From: Microvirga soli
GTDB taxonomy: Bacteria > Pseudomonadota > Alphaproteobacteria > Rhizobiales > Beijerinckiaceae
Direction of reading: 5' to 3'
DNA: 64,000 bases
Assembly (NCBI RefSeq): GCF_016734765.1
Contig: NZ_JAERQE010000004.1
Span: forward strand, 186,001 to 250,000
Shown: positions 19,947 through 28,721 of the stretch, in pieces
How the letters are laid out: the number at the start of each line of letters is the position of its first letter
How positions within the stretch are numbered: position 1 is the first letter of the stretch
Position numbers and translations under genes: made by a program
The notes under the pieces: model-generated
Databases searched by the model: none
Told to the model about the DNA's origin: nothing
Seen by the model: only the letters and a program-made list of their open reading frames with translations

Positions 19947-20047
19947 CCAAAAGTGGACACCACTTTTGGGATCCATCCGATGCTCATTTTTTAAGCAGCG
20001 CATCGTTGGGTGCGGAAAACCGGGTCCACTTTTCCGCACGATGCGCT
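19947..20047. repeat. Palindromic intergenic repeat, family C copy 1
   Basis: Contains CCAAAAGTGG facing CCACTTTTGG (19947-19969), then AGCGCATCGT (19995-20004) facing ACGATGCGCT (20038-20047) around a GGAAAACCGGGTCCACTTTTCC hairpin core. It sits directly upstream of the MFS gene. Copy 2 is at 25530-25631 in the same orientation. Elements with this CACTTTTCCGCACGATGCGC end are widespread between genes of Rhizobiales. Confidence 0.85.
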
Positions 20048-20060
20048 ATGTCCGGCGGTC

Positions 20061-21518
20061 ATGCGTCAATCCCGCCTTCTCCCGCTGATCATCGCGACGG
20101 CCCTGTTCATGGAGAACATGGATTCGACCGTGATCTCCACGTCGCTCCCGATGATCGCGCAGGACCTTGGAACGCAACCCATCGCCCTCAAGCTGGCGCT
20201 GACCTCCTATCTGGTCAGCCTCGCGATCTTCATTCCCATCTCGGGCTGGATGGCCGACAAGTACGGGGCCCGGACCATTTTCACCGCCGCCATCGGGGTG
20301 TTCATGGCGGGCTCGCTCGCCTGCGCCTGGGCCAATTCCCTCGAATGGTTCGTGCTCTCCCGCTTCGTCCAGGGCGCGGGCGGGGCCATGATGGTGCCGG
20401 TCGGGCGCCTCGTGCTCCTGCGCAGCGTGGCCCGCAGCGAGGTGGTGCAGGCGCTCGCGACCCTGACGATCCCGGCGCTGATCGGCCCCATCATCGGGCC
20501 GCCGCTCGGCGGTTTCATCACCGAGTATGCGCATTGGCGCTGGATTTTCTTCATCAACATCCCCATCGGGATCATCGGCATCGTGTGTGCCGTGAAGTTC
20601 GTTCCGAACATCAGGGAAGACGACACGCCGCCGCTCGATCTCATCGGCTTCCTGCTGACCGGTGTGGGTTTCTCCCTGCTGATGCTCGGCTTCTCCACCA
20701 CCGGGCAGCATCTCGTCCCGGCCGAAATCTCGATCGGATGCATGGCGATCGGAGCCGCCAGCCTGGTTTTCTATGTCTTCCACGCAAGGCGCACTCCCCA
20801 TCCGGTCCTGCATCTGAGCCTGCTCAAGGTGCCGACCTTTCGCGTCAGCGTCGTCGGCGGCTCACTGTTCCGCATCGGCATCGGGGCCATCCCGTTCCTG
20901 CTGCCGCTGATGCTGCAGGTGGGCTTCGGCCTGGGGCCCCTGGCGTCAGGCTCGCTCACCTTCATTGCGGCCGTGGGCGCGCTGTTCATGAAGACGATGG
21001 CCAAGCGCATTCTCGAGCGCACGGGCTTTCGAAGGCTGCTCATCATCAACGCCTTCATCGGGGCGGCTTTTGTCGCGGCCAACGGGTTCTTCACCCCCGA
21101 GACGCCGCACTGGCTCATCATGATCATCCTGCTGGTCGGCGGCTGCTTCCGCTCGCTCCAGTTCACCAGCCTGAACGCCATCGGCTATGCGGAGATCTCC
21201 AACCGGGAGATGAGCTACGCCACGAGCCTGGGAAGCGCCCTGCAGCAGGTCTCGCTCAGCATCGGCGTGGCATTCGGCGCCTTCGTGCTGGAAATTTCCT
21301 CCAGCATGGACGGCACACCCGGGATCACGGCGGCCGATTTCGGCCCGGCCTTCTGGGCGGTTGCCACCATCTCGGCCTTGTCGGGCTTCATCTTCCTGCA
21401 GCTCTCGCCTACGGCAGGGGCTGAGATGTCGGGGCACAGGGCCGTGGAGCGCAAGCCTGCCGCGACGGGCTTGGGCGACGGGACTACAAATCTCGGTGAG
21501 GAGGTAGAACGGCGATAG
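20061..21518 (+). CDS. MFS multidrug exporter, DHA2 (EmrB/QacA) family
   Basis: A 485-residue permease with 14 predicted helices. It opens with LLPLIIATALFMENMDSTVI, the DHA2 helix-1 motif (M-D-x-T-V-I), and has motif A (GWMADKYGARTIF) and motif C-like GPIIGPPLGGFI in helix 5. Such pumps export drugs or organic anions with proton uptake. A GTG at 20010 would extend the frame into repeat family C and is rejected; the ATG at 20061 begins at the conserved N-terminus. No EmrA adaptor or regulator is adjacent, so the protein may act alone at the inner membrane. Confidence 0.92.
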   Translation: MRQSRLLPLIIATALFMENMDSTVISTSLPMIAQDLGTQPIALKLALTSYLVSLAIFIPISGWMADKYGARTIFTAAIGVFMAGSLACAWANSLEWFVLSRFVQGAGGAMMVPVGRLVLLRSVARSEVVQALATLTIPALIGPIIGPPLGGFITEYAHWRWIFFINIPIGIIGIVCAVKFVPNIREDDTPPLDLIGFLLTGVGFSLLMLGFSTTGQHLVPAEISIGCMAIGAASLVFYVFHARRTPHPVLHLSLLKVPTFRVSVVGGSLFRIGIGAIPFLLPLMLQVGFGLGPLASGSLTFIAAVGALFMKTMAKRILERTGFRRLLIINAFIGAAFVAANGFFTPETPHWLIMIILLVGGCFRSLQFTSLNAIGYAEISNREMSYATSLGSALQQVSLSIGVAFGAFVLEISSSMDGTPGITAADFGPAFWAVATISALSGFIFLQLSPTAGAEMSGHRAVERKPAATGLGDGTTNLGEEVERR

Positions 21519-21555
21519 GATTGCGTTACCATCCGCCTCGGACCAGGAGGCCTTA

Positions 21556-22416
21556 ATGGATCAGCGCATCATCGACCTCTACGACGACTTCACCCACGGC
21601 GGCATGAGCCGCCGCTCCTTCCTCGACAAGCTCGCGGCTCTCGCCGGCAGCGCAGCCGGTGCGACGGCTATCCTGCCGATCCTGCAGAACAACTACGCCC
21701 ACGCTCAGACCGTGCCCGAGACCGATCCGCGGATCACTGCCGAGACCGTGGACATCCCTGGCGGGCAGCCCGGTCTCAAAGGCTATCTCGTGAAGCCGAA
21801 GGATGCCGCCGGAAAGCTTCCGACCGTAATCGTCATCCACGAGAACCGGGGCCTCAACCCGCACATCAAGGATGTGACACGACGCATGGCGACCGAAGGC
21901 TTCGTCGCACTTGGGCTTGATTACCTCTCGCCCATGGGCGGCACGCCGGCCGACGAGGATAAGGGCCGCGAGATGATCGGCCAGTTGAAGCAGCCCGACG
22001 TGATCGCCAATGGCAAGGCGGCGGTCGCCCACCTGAAGGGCCGCCCGGACGGCAACGGCAAGGTTGGAGCCATCGGGTTCTGCTGGGGCGGCGGCGCGGT
22101 GAACAACCTCGCGGTCAACGAGCCGAACCTCGGGGCAGGCGTGGCCTATTATGGCGGGCAGCCTAAGGCTGAGGATGTGCCGAAGATCGAAGCCGCGATG
22201 ATGATGCATTACGGCGGCCTCGACGAGCGCATCAATGCCGGCATACCGGCCTACGAGGCGGCGTTGAAGCAGGCGGGCAAGACCTACGAGATCCACGTCT
22301 ACGAGGGCGTGAACCACGCCTTCAACAACGACACGAATGCTGCGCGCTACGACAAGACAGCCGCCGATCAGGCGTGGCAGCGGACAGTGGGGTTCTTGAA
22401 GAAGAATTTGGCTTGA
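21556..22416 (+). CDS. Exported dienelactone hydrolase family protein
   Basis: A 286-residue alpha/beta hydrolase. The N-terminus carries a twin-arginine signal (SRRSFLDKLAALAGSAAG, ~16-33) with likely cleavage after AHA near 50. The catalytic Cys is in the DLH elbow (GFCWGGG) and the His in NHAFNND near the end; the catalytic Asp probably lies in YGGLDERI. Homologues hydrolyse dienelactone, but many Tat-exported members have other lactone or ester substrates. AGGAGG is 5 bases upstream of the ATG. It starts 37 bp after the MFS gene on the same strand, so the two may be co-transcribed. Confidence 0.92.
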   Translation: MDQRIIDLYDDFTHGGMSRRSFLDKLAALAGSAAGATAILPILQNNYAHAQTVPETDPRITAETVDIPGGQPGLKGYLVKPKDAAGKLPTVIVIHENRGLNPHIKDVTRRMATEGFVALGLDYLSPMGGTPADEDKGREMIGQLKQPDVIANGKAAVAHLKGRPDGNGKVGAIGFCWGGGAVNNLAVNEPNLGAGVAYYGGQPKAEDVPKIEAAMMMHYGGLDERINAGIPAYEAALKQAGKTYEIHVYEGVNHAFNNDTNAARYDKTAADQAWQRTVGFLKKNLA

Positions 22417-22430
22417 GGCCATCTAAACAG

Positions 22431-22600
22431 CGTCATCCCGGACGAAGCGCAGCGGAGATCCGGGATCGTTGGACGCGTGTGGCTCCCTTTTTACCTCTCC
22501 CAGTAGGAGAGGTCGGCCCAAACCTCCCCCTCAGGAAAAGGGAGACCCGAGTTACGTCCTGCATACGATCCCGGATCGGCTCCGCCGTCCGGGATGACAC
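22431..22600. repeat. Palindromic intergenic repeat, family B copy 2 with insert
   Basis: Starts GTCATCCCGGACGAAGCGCAGC and ends GGCTCCGCCGTCCGGGATGAC, so both ends are mutual inverted copies as in the other B copies. It is about 65 bp longer than them because of a central block with CCTCTCCCAGTAGGAGAGG (22493-22511), itself a hairpin. It separates the convergent hydrolase and sugar dehydrogenase genes. Confidence 0.75.
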
Positions 22601-22613
22601 CAGGGCTTGAGGC

Positions 22614-23549
22614 TCAATCCTCGAACGCGTCCACCTGCACGCGCTTGCCGACCATGAAAGCGTCGGCCACGAGGCGGAACGGGGCGTCATCGACCTCCGA
22701 GTGGCCGATGGTCAAGAGGGCGTCGAAGCGCCGGTAGATGCCCTGGTACTCGGCAGGCTCCTCCTGCACCATGAGCTTCCCGCCGATCTCCAGGCAGCTG
22801 CCGCCATGCGTGAGCTTGAGGGTCAGGCCGGCCTCGGTCTCTACCTCGATGTCCCAGGTCTGTGGGCCGGTCTGGCGCCAGTCGAACACGGCCTGGAGAT
22901 CGCCCTGCCCGTGGCTCATGGAGAACGTCAGGTTCGCGGCAATCGGTGCGTCGCGATTGGCCGGGAATTCCAGGCTTGAGGTCTTGATGAAAACAGGCTC
23001 CGGCATGATGCGGGTCACGATGGAGAGCGCGTTGATGCCGGGATCGAAGACCCCGAAGCCGCCTGCCTCCCAGATCCATTGCTGGCCCGGATGCCAGTGC
23101 CGGACATCCTCCTTCCAGGTCACCAGAAGACGCTTGATCGACCAGCCGGCGAGCGCCTTCTTCGCCTCCTCGACGGCCTTGTTGTACTGGGCATGCCAGG
23201 TGGTGAAGACCACCTTGCGCATCTTGGCGGCAAGCGCCTTCAGATCCTCGAGCTCGCTTAAGGTGGCGGCCGGGGGCTTTTCCAGCAGCACGCCCTTGCC
23301 GGCGAGCAGCGCTTCGCGGGCGATCTGGTGCCGAACCTGCGGCGGGGTGCAGATCGACACCGCATCAACATCCGGCAGCTTCAGAAGCTCGCGGTAGTCT
23401 TGGAAGGTATACTTCGCGTCCTCATGCGAGAGCCCGCGCGTGCTCGAGACGGCGAGAAGCTCGAAATCCGGGTTGGCCTTGATCACGGGCAGATGCTGAT
23501 CCTGGGCGATCTTCCCGAGACCGATGATCCCGATGCGGTGCACTGCCAT
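22614..23549 (-). CDS. L-arabinose/D-galactose 1-dehydrogenase (Gfo/Idh/MocA family)
   Basis: A 311-residue NAD(P)-dependent oxidoreductase. The Rossmann fold begins GIIGLGKIAQDQHLP, and the family motif EKPP is present (LLEKPPAATLSE). The segment WKEDVRHWHPGQQWIWEAGG followed by FGVFDPGINALSIVTRI closely matches the L-arabinose 1-dehydrogenase of Azospirillum, as recalled. That enzyme oxidises L-arabinose or D-galactose to the lactone. AAGGAG lies 9 bases upstream of the ATG. No other genes of the non-phosphorylative pentose pathway are next to it, so physiological substrate is inferred from the family. Tentatively a galactose/arabinose dehydrogenase with relaxed specificity. Confidence 0.88.
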   Translation of the reverse strand: MAVHRIGIIGLGKIAQDQHLPVIKANPDFELLAVSSTRGLSHEDAKYTFQDYRELLKLPDVDAVSICTPPQVRHQIAREALLAGKGVLLEKPPAATLSELEDLKALAAKMRKVVFTTWHAQYNKAVEEAKKALAGWSIKRLLVTWKEDVRHWHPGQQWIWEAGGFGVFDPGINALSIVTRIMPEPVFIKTSSLEFPANRDAPIAANLTFSMSHGQGDLQAVFDWRQTGPQTWDIEVETEAGLTLKLTHGGSCLEIGGKLMVQEEPAEYQGIYRRFDALLTIGHSEVDDAPFRLVADAFMVGKRVQVDAFED

Positions 23550-23594
23550 GGTCGTGGCTCCTTGAAATCTGAGAGTTCAGGCACAAGCCTTCAC

Positions 23595-24305
23595 TCAGGC
23601 GGAAGGCGTTTCGTCCGCCCGTCCCCGGAAACCGGTCGCCATCACATAGAGTTCCGCCGAATCGGTGCGGCTCGCCGCCGGCTTCACGTGGCGCACCACG
23701 GCGAAGTCGCGTTTGAGGTCGGCGAGAAGCTGGTTCTCGGTGCCGCCCTGGAACACCTTGGCGACGAAGGCGCCGCCGGGTGCCAGGATCTCGCGGGCAA
23801 AGTAGATGGCCGCCTCGGCAAGGCCGATGATCCGCAGGTGGTCGGTCTTCTTGTGGCCGGTGGTGTTGGCTGCCATGTCGGACATCACCACGTCGGCTGG
23901 ACCGCCCAACATATCGATCAGCCGGCCCGGAGCGCTCTCGTCCAGGAAGTCGAGCTCGATGAACTCGACGCCCGGCATGGGGTCGATGGGCAGAAGATCG
24001 ATGCCCACCACCTTGCCCTTGGCGCCAACCACCTTGGCGGCGATCTGGGACCAGCCGCCGGGGGCGGCGCCGAGATCGACCACACGCTGGCCGGGCTTGA
24101 GGATGCGGTACTTCTCGTCGATTTCCAGCAGCTTATAGGCCGCGCGGGAGCGATAGCCCTCGCGCTTGGCGCGGGCGACATAAGGATCGTTGAGCTGGCG
24201 CTCAAGCCATTTCTGGGAAGAGAGGGACCGCTTGTTGGCGGTTTTCACGCGCTGCTTGAGATTACGGACACCCGAACCGGACCCCGAACTGGACTTGGCA
24301 CTCAC
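23595..24305 (-). CDS. rlmE: 23S rRNA (uridine-2'-O-) methyltransferase RlmE
   Basis: A 236-residue FtsJ/RrmJ-type methyltransferase for U2552 of 23S rRNA. The SAM site reads [18 protein letters not shown], the catalytic Asp sits in [17 protein letters not shown], and the catalytic Lys in [12 protein letters not shown]. The start is a GTG at 24305 that overlaps the ppx stop (GTGA), so the pair is translationally coupled. An N-terminal basic extension (~1-35, [14 protein letters not shown]) is typical of alphaproteobacterial members. A much longer frame that extends over ppx in another phase is spurious. Confidence 0.95.
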   Translation of the reverse strand: MSAKSSSGSGSGVRNLKQRVKTANKRSLSSQKWLERQLNDPYVARAKREGYRSRAAYKLLEIDEKYRILKPGQRVVDLGAAPGGWSQIAAKVVGAKGKVVGIDLLPIDPMPGVEFIELDFLDESAPGRLIDMLGGPADVVMSDMAANTTGHKKTDHLRIIGLAEAAIYFAREILAPGGAFVAKVFQGGTENQLLADLKRDFAVVRHVKPAASRTDSAELYVMATGFRGRADETPSA

Positions 24306-25411
24306 CTTGGGCTGCCCCCACGCCAGACGGAATCCTCTCGCATCATGTTCATCAAAATTCCTTCGCGCAGTCCGCGATCCGCGATGCGCAGGCGCTCCGA
24401 CGGGAAGGCCCGGCGGATCGCTTCCAAAATGGCGCAGCCGGCCAGGACCAGATCGGCCCGTTCCTTGCCGATGCAGGGGTTTGCGGCCCGCTGACTGAAG
24501 TCCGAATGCAGCAGGCGATCCATCACTGTCGAGATCTCGCCGTTGCGCATCCACATCCCGTCGACCCGGCGCCGGTCGTAGCGCGCCAAGCCTAAGTGAA
24601 TGCCCCCGACCGTGGTGACGGTTCCCGAGGTTCCGAGCAGATGGAAGTTGTGGGCGCGTCCCGCTTGGGCGGCCACGAGGGCGAAATCCATGAGGAGTTC
24701 TGACACTTCCTCGACCATGCCCTCGAAGCTTTCCGGCGTGACGTCGATGCCGCCATGGCGCTCGGCCAGCGTGACCACGCCGACGGGCAGCGAATCCCAT
24801 GCCCGGATGCGCTTGCACGGATCGGCGAAAGCGTGCGGCGCGCGGCCATCGAGCCAGGCGATCTCCGTGGAGCCGCCGCCGATGTCGAACACGATGACGG
24901 ATTGCGCCTTGGGATCGACCAGCGACGCGCAGCCGGTGACGGCGAGATAGGCCTCGGTCTTGCGGTCGACGATCTCGAGATCGAGGTCGAGTTCCTCGCG
25001 CACGCGCTCGATGAAGGCGGGGCCGTTCTCGGCGAGTCGGCAGGCTTCCGTGGCCACGAGACGCGCGCGCCTCACATCCTTCGCGGCCATCTTTTCGCGG
25101 CACACGCGCAGGGCATCGATCGTGCGATCGATAGCCCCGTCGCTGAGCCGGTTGCCGAGGCCAAGCCCCTCGCCCAGCCGCACAATTCGCGAGAATGCGT
25201 CGACGACCCGGAAGCCGAAATGCGCAGGTTCCGCAATGAGAAGGCGACAGTTGTTCGTGCCGAGATCGAGGGCTGCATAGCTTTTGGAAGAGCGTCGCCT
25301 GTCCGTCTGCCCAGGACGCTCGGCAGCCCAAGAGGCACCGTTCGCCGACCCATTGAGCGGATCGGGAAGCCGGTCTCCTGCATCTGCTGTCACGTCAGTC
25401 TTGACGGTCAA
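24302..25411 (-). CDS. ppx: Ppx/GppA phosphatase family protein
   Basis: A 369-residue member of the ASKHA-fold exopolyphosphatase/guanosine pentaphosphate phosphatase family. Phosphate-binding loops are intact: [14 protein letters not shown] (~48) and [17 protein letters not shown]. The protein lacks the C-terminal HD-like extension of E. coli Ppx and has a ~45-residue disordered N-terminal leader. It overlaps rlmE by 4 bp in the order ppx-rlmE common in Rhizobiales. Whether it cleaves polyphosphate, pppGpp or both cannot be decided. Confidence 0.92.
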   Translation of the reverse strand: MTVKTDVTADAGDRLPDPLNGSANGASWAAERPGQTDRRRSSKSYAALDLGTNNCRLLIAEPAHFGFRVVDAFSRIVRLGEGLGLGNRLSDGAIDRTIDALRVCREKMAAKDVRRARLVATEACRLAENGPAFIERVREELDLDLEIVDRKTEAYLAVTGCASLVDPKAQSVIVFDIGGGSTEIAWLDGRAPHAFADPCKRIRAWDSLPVGVVTLAERHGGIDVTPESFEGMVEEVSELLMDFALVAAQAGRAHNFHLLGTSGTVTTVGGIHLGLARYDRRRVDGMWMRNGEISTVMDRLLHSDFSQRAANPCIGKERADLVLAGCAILEAIRRAFPSERLRIADRGLREGILMNMMREDSVWRGGSPR

Positions 25412-25529
25412 AACGAATTCCCCGCGGCACTCTCAAAGCGTGCCTCTTTGACCAAGAGAGTAACCATCGCCCCACCCTCCTGCCAAGGGTACCCCCTGGA
25501 GTTTATGGTTTTGCCTCCGAGCACCGGCC

Positions 25530-25631
25530 CCAAAAGTGGATACCACTTTTGGGATCAAGCCGATGCTCAGTCTCTAAAAAGGCGCATCGTTCGCTGCAGA
25601 AAACCGGGACCACTTTTCCGCACGATGCGCT
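25530..25631. repeat. Palindromic intergenic repeat, family C copy 2
   Basis: Same order of parts as 19947-20047: CCAAAAGTGG/CCACTTTTGG hairpin, a short spacer with GATGCTCA, GCGCATCGT facing ACGATGCGC, and the AAAACCGGGACCACTTTTCC core. The two copies are direct repeats 5.5 kb apart. It lies just past the stop of the aminotransferase gene. Confidence 0.85.
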
Positions 25632-25638
25632 GGAGGTA

Positions 25639-26823
25639 TCAGAGCGCAAGGCCTCTAAAGCGCTCCGTGAGCCCGCTCAGAACATCCGCGCCTACATTGG
25701 CGATGGCTACCCGCAGATGCCCTTCCTGACCGGGACCGAAATAGCTTCCGGGCAGGCATAGAACGCCCCGTTCGGTCGCGAGTCTCTCTGCCACCTGCTG
25801 CGCTTCTGTGCCGGAAAAGGGATGCCGTACATAAGCGAAATAGGCGCCTGCCGACTCGATTGTCCATCCCGGTAGAGGCGCGAGTGCGTCCTGAAAAACC
25901 TGTGCACGGCGGTTGATCTCGGCCCGGTTGCTCTCACGCCAGTCGCGCAGGCCGTCGATGGCCCAAGGCAGCGCGCCCTGAGCGGTGCGCGGGGGGCAGA
26001 TCTGGATGCAATCGAGAATCTTGGCCACCTGCTCGATCAGTGCCGCGTCGGCCGTGATCGCCCCAGTGCGGTGACCGGGGATCGCGTAGGATTTCGAGAA
26101 GGAATAGAGCTGGATGACCGTCTTGCGCCATTCCTCGTGGGTGAAGAGCCCATGGGAGCGGTTCATGCCCTGCGGCAGAAAATCCCGGTAAGTCTCGTCG
26201 ATCACGAGGTAAATGCCGCGCTTGGCGCATAATTGCGCGAAGCTCTCGACCACATGAGCCGGGTAGACGGCGCCGGTCGGGTTGTTAGGCGTGACAAGCA
26301 CGATGGCCCTGACCTTCTCGTCGATCAGCGCTTCCGCATCCTCGATGCGCGGCACGAATCCGTTCTCCGCCTGGCAGGGCAGCGGACGCGGCTCGATGCC
26401 GAGCATGTCGAGCGTCATCTGGTGATTGAAGTACCAGGGCGTGGGCAGCAGCACCGCCTCGCCGCGATGGGCGAGCAGCATCATGGCGGCAAAGAACGCC
26501 ATGTTGCAGCCAGCCGTCACCGCCGTATCCTCCGGGGCGATCCGGCCCTCGTAGATGCGGGACAACTCGGCTGCGTAAGTTTGCCTAAGCGGCGCATCGC
26601 CGTTGATGGGGCCGTATTGCGAACCTGCCGCCGCGCCGGCAATGGCGGCCATCCGCTCCAGCAGCTCCGCATGGGGCGCATTGCCCGGCACTGCCTGGGA
26701 GAGGTTGATCAGTGGCCCATACGACCCGTCATAGCGCTTGGTCCAGGCCTGCGCCTCTGGGATCGGAGGGCTGCCGACATCGGCGACCAGGGGGTTGATG
26801 GCATGGGCAGGACCGCTCGTCAT
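25639..26823 (-). CDS. PLP-dependent class I/II aminotransferase
   Basis: A 394-residue fold-type I enzyme. The PLP lysine lies in LYSFSKSYAIPGHRTGAI, the substrate/cofactor Asn in VTPNNPTGAVYP, and the Arg that binds substrate carboxylate near the C-terminus (GHLRVAIANVGAD). The ATG at 26823 is preferred because the conserved region starts there with GAGCGG upstream; a GTG at 26877 with AGGAAG upstream is possible. Homologues are listed as aspartate/tyrosine/aromatic aminotransferases; the specific amino acid is not evident. It is downstream of efp on the same strand but probably separate. Confidence 0.88.
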   Translation of the reverse strand: MTSGPAHAINPLVADVGSPPIPEAQAWTKRYDGSYGPLINLSQAVPGNAPHAELLERMAAIAGAAAGSQYGPINGDAPLRQTYAAELSRIYEGRIAPEDTAVTAGCNMAFFAAMMLLAHRGEAVLLPTPWYFNHQMTLDMLGIEPRPLPCQAENGFVPRIEDAEALIDEKVRAIVLVTPNNPTGAVYPAHVVESFAQLCAKRGIYLVIDETYRDFLPQGMNRSHGLFTHEEWRKTVIQLYSFSKSYAIPGHRTGAITADAALIEQVAKILDCIQICPPRTAQGALPWAIDGLRDWRESNRAEINRRAQVFQDALAPLPGWTIESAGAYFAYVRHPFSGTEAQQVAERLATERGVLCLPGSYFGPGQEGHLRVAIANVGADVLSGLTERFRGLAL

Positions 26824-26907
26824 GAAACCGCTCGACTTGGCAAAAAGATAAGGGCAGGACGCCCGGTGAGCCTTCACCGAAACTTCCTGCCCTGCAAGCT
26901 TTGTTCA

Positions 26908-26932
26908 GCCCGGCGTCACGAAGCGGCCGGGC
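26908..26932 (-). terminator. Possible efp terminator hairpin
   Basis: GCCCGGC (26908-26914) and GCCGGGC (26926-26932) form a 7-bp stem 16 bp after the efp stop. The T run is missing, so this is tentative. Confidence 0.3.
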
Positions 26933-26947
26933 GTGGCGCAAGGACGG

Positions 26948-27514
26948 TTAGTCCTTCGCGCGCTCCACGTAGGAGCCGTCTTCCGTCATGACCACCACGC
27001 GGGTGCCGGCCTGGATATGGGCCGGCACCAGGGTGCGGACGCCGTTCGACAGCATGGCGGGCTTGTAGGACGAGGAGGCTGTCTGGCCCTTCACGACCGG
27101 CTCGGTCTCGGTGATCTCCAGGGTCATGCGGGCGGGCAGCTCAATGGCGATGGCGATGCCATTATGGATCGAGAGCATCACGGCCATGCTCTCCTGGAGA
27201 TAGGCCTTCTGGTCGCCGATGATGTCCTCCGGGACCACGACCTGATCGTAGTTCTCCGGGTTCATGAAGTGGTAGCCCTCGCCATCCTGATAGAGGAAGG
27301 TGTGCTCGCGGTCCTCGACGAAAGCGCGCTCGACCTGCTCGGTGGTGCGGTAGCGCTCGGAGACCTTCACGCCGTCCGAAATGCGGCGCATGTCGAGCTG
27401 GGTGACCGGCGTGCCCTTGCCGGGGTGGATGTTCTGGGCGGTGAGAACCACATAGAGCCTGCCGTCCATATCGACGACGTTGCCTTTGCGGAGCGTAGAG
27501 GCGATGACCTTCAC
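26948..27514 (-). CDS. efp: Translation elongation factor P
   Basis: A 188-residue three-domain OB/KOW protein that relieves ribosome stalling at polyproline. The modification loop is NIHPGKGTP with the acceptor Lys at residue 33, equivalent to Lys34 of E. coli. The EF-P signature lies near the C-terminus (the YVERAKD end is conserved). The start is a GTG with AAGGAAA upstream. It is divergent from epmA-epmB, so the factor and its (R)-beta-lysylation enzymes share one 142-bp promoter region. Confidence 0.97.
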   Translation of the reverse strand: MKVIASTLRKGNVVDMDGRLYVVLTAQNIHPGKGTPVTQLDMRRISDGVKVSERYRTTEQVERAFVEDREHTFLYQDGEGYHFMNPENYDQVVVPEDIIGDQKAYLQESMAVMLSIHNGIAIAIELPARMTLEITETEPVVKGQTASSSYKPAMLSNGVRTLVPAHIQAGTRVVVMTEDGSYVERAKD

Positions 27515-27656
27515 GGGAGGCTTTCCTTGTGACAGATAGGGGCGCGTCGTGAGGGTTGGGTTGTCCTGCCCCCATTGGCACCGAAAAATGCTTTCGGTGC
27601 CGCAAGTAGCCTATCTTGGCGCAATTCGCCAGTCCGACCTCGCGGAACCCTTTGGA

Positions 27657-28721
27657 ATGGATAAGCCTATCGCCGCTCCCTCCCCCTGGTGGACACCCCA
27701 CGTCCACGCGGACCGCCGTCCCTTCCTCATCGGCCGGAACCGGATCCAGGCGGCCCTGCGCGGCTTTTTCGCGGATCGGGACTTCGTGGAGGTCGACACC
27801 GCCACGCTCCAGACCTCGCCCGGCAACGAGGCTCATCTCCATGCCTTCGCGACGGAAGCCATCGGGCTCGATGGATCGCGGACACCGCTTTACCTCCATA
27901 CCTCGCCGGAATTCGCCTGCAAGAAGCTTCTGGCCGCAGGCGAGCCCCGGATCGCGTGCTTCGCCCATGTGTACCGCAACCGGGAGCGCGGCCCCCTGCA
28001 CCATCCGGAATTCACCATGCTCGAATGGTACCGGGCGGGCGAGAGCTACGAGACGCTCATGAAGGATTGCGGGGAGATCCTGGGCTTGGCGGCCGAGACG
28101 GCGGGCACCCGCAGCCTCACTTATCACGGCCGCGAGACAGACCCGTTCCGGGATCCGGAGCGCCTGAGCGTGGCCGAGGCTTTCGAGCGCTTCGCGGGCA
28201 TCGATCTCCTCGCCTCCATCGACCGCGACGGCGAGACCGATCGGGAGCGTCTGGCCGCCAGCCTCAAAGTGGCGGGCCTGCGGGTGGCGGAGGACGACAC
28301 CTGGGCGGACCTGTTCAGCCGCGTGATCGTAGAGCGCGTCGAACCCAATCTTGGCCTCGGGCGCGCCACGATCCTGGACGAGTACCCGGTCGCGGAAGCG
28401 GCCCTCGCCCGCCCGACCGGCCGCGACCCGCGGGTGGCAGAGCGGTTCGAACTCTATGCCTGCGGCGTGGAGCTCGCCAACGCCTTCGGCGAGCTGACCG
28501 ACGCGGCCGAGCAGCGCCGCCGCTTTGAGGGAGAGATGGCCGAGAAGATGCGGGTCTATGGAGAAAGCTACCCCGTGGATGAGGATTTTCTGGCCGCGCT
28601 CGCCCACATGCCGGAGTCCAGCGGCATCGCGCTGGGCTTCGACCGGCTGGTGATGCTCGCCACCGGGGCTTCTCGCATCGATCAGGTGCTCTGGGCACCC
28701 GTGCCGGAGACGGGCCGATGA
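27657..28721 (+). CDS. epmA: EF-P-(R)-beta-lysine ligase
   Basis: A 354-residue class II lysyl-tRNA synthetase paralogue that lacks the anticodon-binding domain. Motif 2 (FAHVYRNRERGPLHHPEFTMLEWY) and motif 3 (SSGIALGFDRLVML) are present. EpmA attaches beta-lysine to Lys33 of EF-P. The ATG at 27657 is the start of the conserved N-terminus; a frame from 27549 adds a leader with no similarity. The C-terminal ATGA overlap with epmB indicates translational coupling. Confidence 0.95.
   Translation: MDKPIAAPSPWWTPHVHADRRPFLIGRNRIQAALRGFFADRDFVEVDTATLQTSPGNEAHLHAFATEAIGLDGSRTPLYLHTSPEFACKKLLAAGEPRIACFAHVYRNRERGPLHHPEFTMLEWYRAGESYETLMKDCGEILGLAAETAGTRSLTYHGRETDPFRDPERLSVAEAFERFAGIDLLASIDRDGETDRERLAASLKVAGLRVAEDDTWADLFSRVIVERVEPNLGLGRATILDEYPVAEAALARPTGRDPRVAERFELYACGVELANAFGELTDAAEQRRRFEGEMAEKMRVYGESYPVDEDFLAALAHMPESSGIALGFDRLVMLATGASRIDQVLWAPVPETGR

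Noticed and set aside
20010..20060. MFS gene start at GTG 20010
   Set aside because: The extra 17 codons would lie inside repeat family C and do not resemble an MFS N-terminus.
23595..25331. A single 578-codon gene covering rlmE and ppx
   Set aside because: Only the last 236 codons are RlmE; the upstream part is out of phase with ppx and is Arg-rich shadow sequence. The two real genes overlap by GTGA.
27162..28607. A 481-codon frame antisense to epmA running into efp
   Set aside because: Most of it is the shadow of epmA, with only the tail overlapping efp in another phase.
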